Source of the DNA: Spongiicolonus versatilis
Lineage (GTDB): Bacteria > Pseudomonadota > Gammaproteobacteria > Arenicellales > Spongiicolonaceae
Length of the DNA stretch: 6,872 nucleotides
Assembly: GCA_028286165.1 (NCBI GenBank)
Contig: JAPYMU010000194.1
Location: 1 to 6,872 of the forward strand
Direction: 5' to 3'
Part shown: positions 6,442 to 6,872 of the stretch, one piece after another
Layout of the letters: each line of letters begins with the position of its first letter
Position numbering within the stretch: the stretch's first letter is position 1
Made by a program: the position numbers and the translations under genes
Notes under the pieces: generated by a model
Seen by the model: only the letters and a program-made list of their open reading frames with translations
Databases searched by the model: none
Told to the model about the DNA's origin: nothing

Positions 6442-6872
6442 TCCACAGCCACGCCGCACCCCGCACCCCGCTGGCGTCACCATGCAGCGCCGGCCGCACC
6501 GGCGTCGTGCACTCGTCGCTGAACACCCACCCCGGCAACTCCGCCGGCAAATCCCGGTAAATCTCCTCCACCCGCGACAGCCCGCCGCCCAGCACAATCA
6601 CATCCGGGTCCAGAATATTAATCACCGCCGCCACCCCCCGCGCCAGTCGGCTGAGAAAACGCCGGTAGCATTCCGCCGCCTCGCCCTCACCGCCCCGCAT
6701 GCGCCCGATAATTTCATCCGCGCCCAGGGTGCGCCCGGTCGCCCGCCGGTAGTCCCGCGCCACGCCGCTGCCCGACACCCAGGTTTCCATGCACCCGCGC
6801 TTGCCGCAAAAGCATGTTTCGGCATCCGCAATTTCCCGCTCATCGGCCCACGGCAGCGGGTTATGCCCCCAC
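6431..6872 (-). CDS. mak: ROK-family sugar kinase, probably fructokinase Mak (5' end outside window)
   Basis: ROK kinases phosphorylate free hexoses with ATP in the cytoplasm; Mak makes fructose-6-phosphate. The frame is open to the right edge (last full codon 6869-6871) and ends with TGA at 6431-6433, giving the last 146 residues; about half of a roughly 300-residue protein is missing, including the catalytic Asp. The visible part starts GHNPLPW and has the ROK zinc site His3, Cys20, Cys22, Cys27 (CFCGKRGC), then METWVSGSG, NILDPDVIVLGGGLS at 85-99, ECTTPVRPALHGD and GVRGAAWLW near the C-terminus. The GHNPLPW opening, the TPVR segment and the GVRGAAWLW ending resemble E. coli Mak as remembered, more than NagK (GHLPLPV) or NanK. 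Fructose specificity is therefore likely but not proven. The stop overlaps the aroK start by 11 nt, so the two are translationally coupled. Confidence 0.85.
   Translation of the reverse strand, partial: WGHNPLPWADEREIADAETCFCGKRGCMETWVSGSGVARDYRRATGRTLGADEIIGRMRGGEGEAAECYRRFLSRLARGVAAVINILDPDVIVLGGGLSRVEEIYRDLPAELPGWVFSDECTTPVRPALHGDASGVRGAAWLWNDD

Noticed and set aside
5896..6597. Longer form of AroK starting at 6597
   Set aside because: The extra 52 residues are Arg/Cys/Gly-rich, fall wholly within the kinase gene in another frame and precede the normal AroK N-terminus. The ATG at 6441 gives the usual length.
1..6872. Frequent TTAA, often at TTA leucine codons, in GC-rich DNA (about 16 by hand count)
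   Set aside because: AATT and A/T runs seem similarly frequent, so this looks like general A/T clustering and codon context rather than a specific signal.
1..6872. Mobile element, CRISPR array, phage or defence genes
   Set aside because: Every gene is a housekeeping or known-family gene, non-coding space is nearly nil, and no transposase, spaced direct repeats or terminal inverted repeats were seen.

Overview
The window is GC-rich bacterial chromosome (about two-thirds G+C by eye) and is coding almost from end to end. It holds six genes in two convergent blocks. All six belong to recognisable families. Protein similarity recalled from memory (GlmU, GlmS, AroB and Mak close to the E. coli proteins) and the glmU-glmS adjacency suggest a proteobacterium, most likely a gammaproteobacterium. 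Genus and species cannot be told from this sequence.

Left block, plus strand, 1-2617: the 3' part of glmU (bifunctional UDP-GlcNAc synthesis enzyme, running in from outside the window), then after a single spacer base a complete glmS (glutamine:fructose-6-phosphate amidotransferase). These are the last and first committed steps of UDP-GlcNAc synthesis, which feeds peptidoglycan and lipopolysaccharide. The middle enzyme, GlmM, is not in the window.

Right block, minus strand, read from 6872 down to 2630: the 3' part of a ROK-family sugar kinase most like fructokinase Mak, then aroK (shikimate kinase), aroB (3-dehydroquinate synthase), and a 712-residue membrane protein that fuses a TVP38/TMEM64 (VTT/DedA-like) domain to a dihydrolipoamide dehydrogenase/mercuric reductase-like flavoprotein. 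The first three overlap (11 and 19 nt) and the fourth follows closely, so the block looks like one translationally coupled operon. Its promoter must lie beyond the right edge.

The two blocks meet tail to tail with only 12 bases between stop codons. No tRNA, rRNA, CRISPR, insertion sequence, phage gene or intergenic region over 30 bases was seen. I did not find a clearly new multi-gene system. The items most worth a second look are the membrane-anchored oxidoreductase, whose active site has Tyr where disulfide reductases have the catalytic His, the unusual kinase-aroK-aroB-oxidoreductase operon, and the missing leader upstream of glmS.
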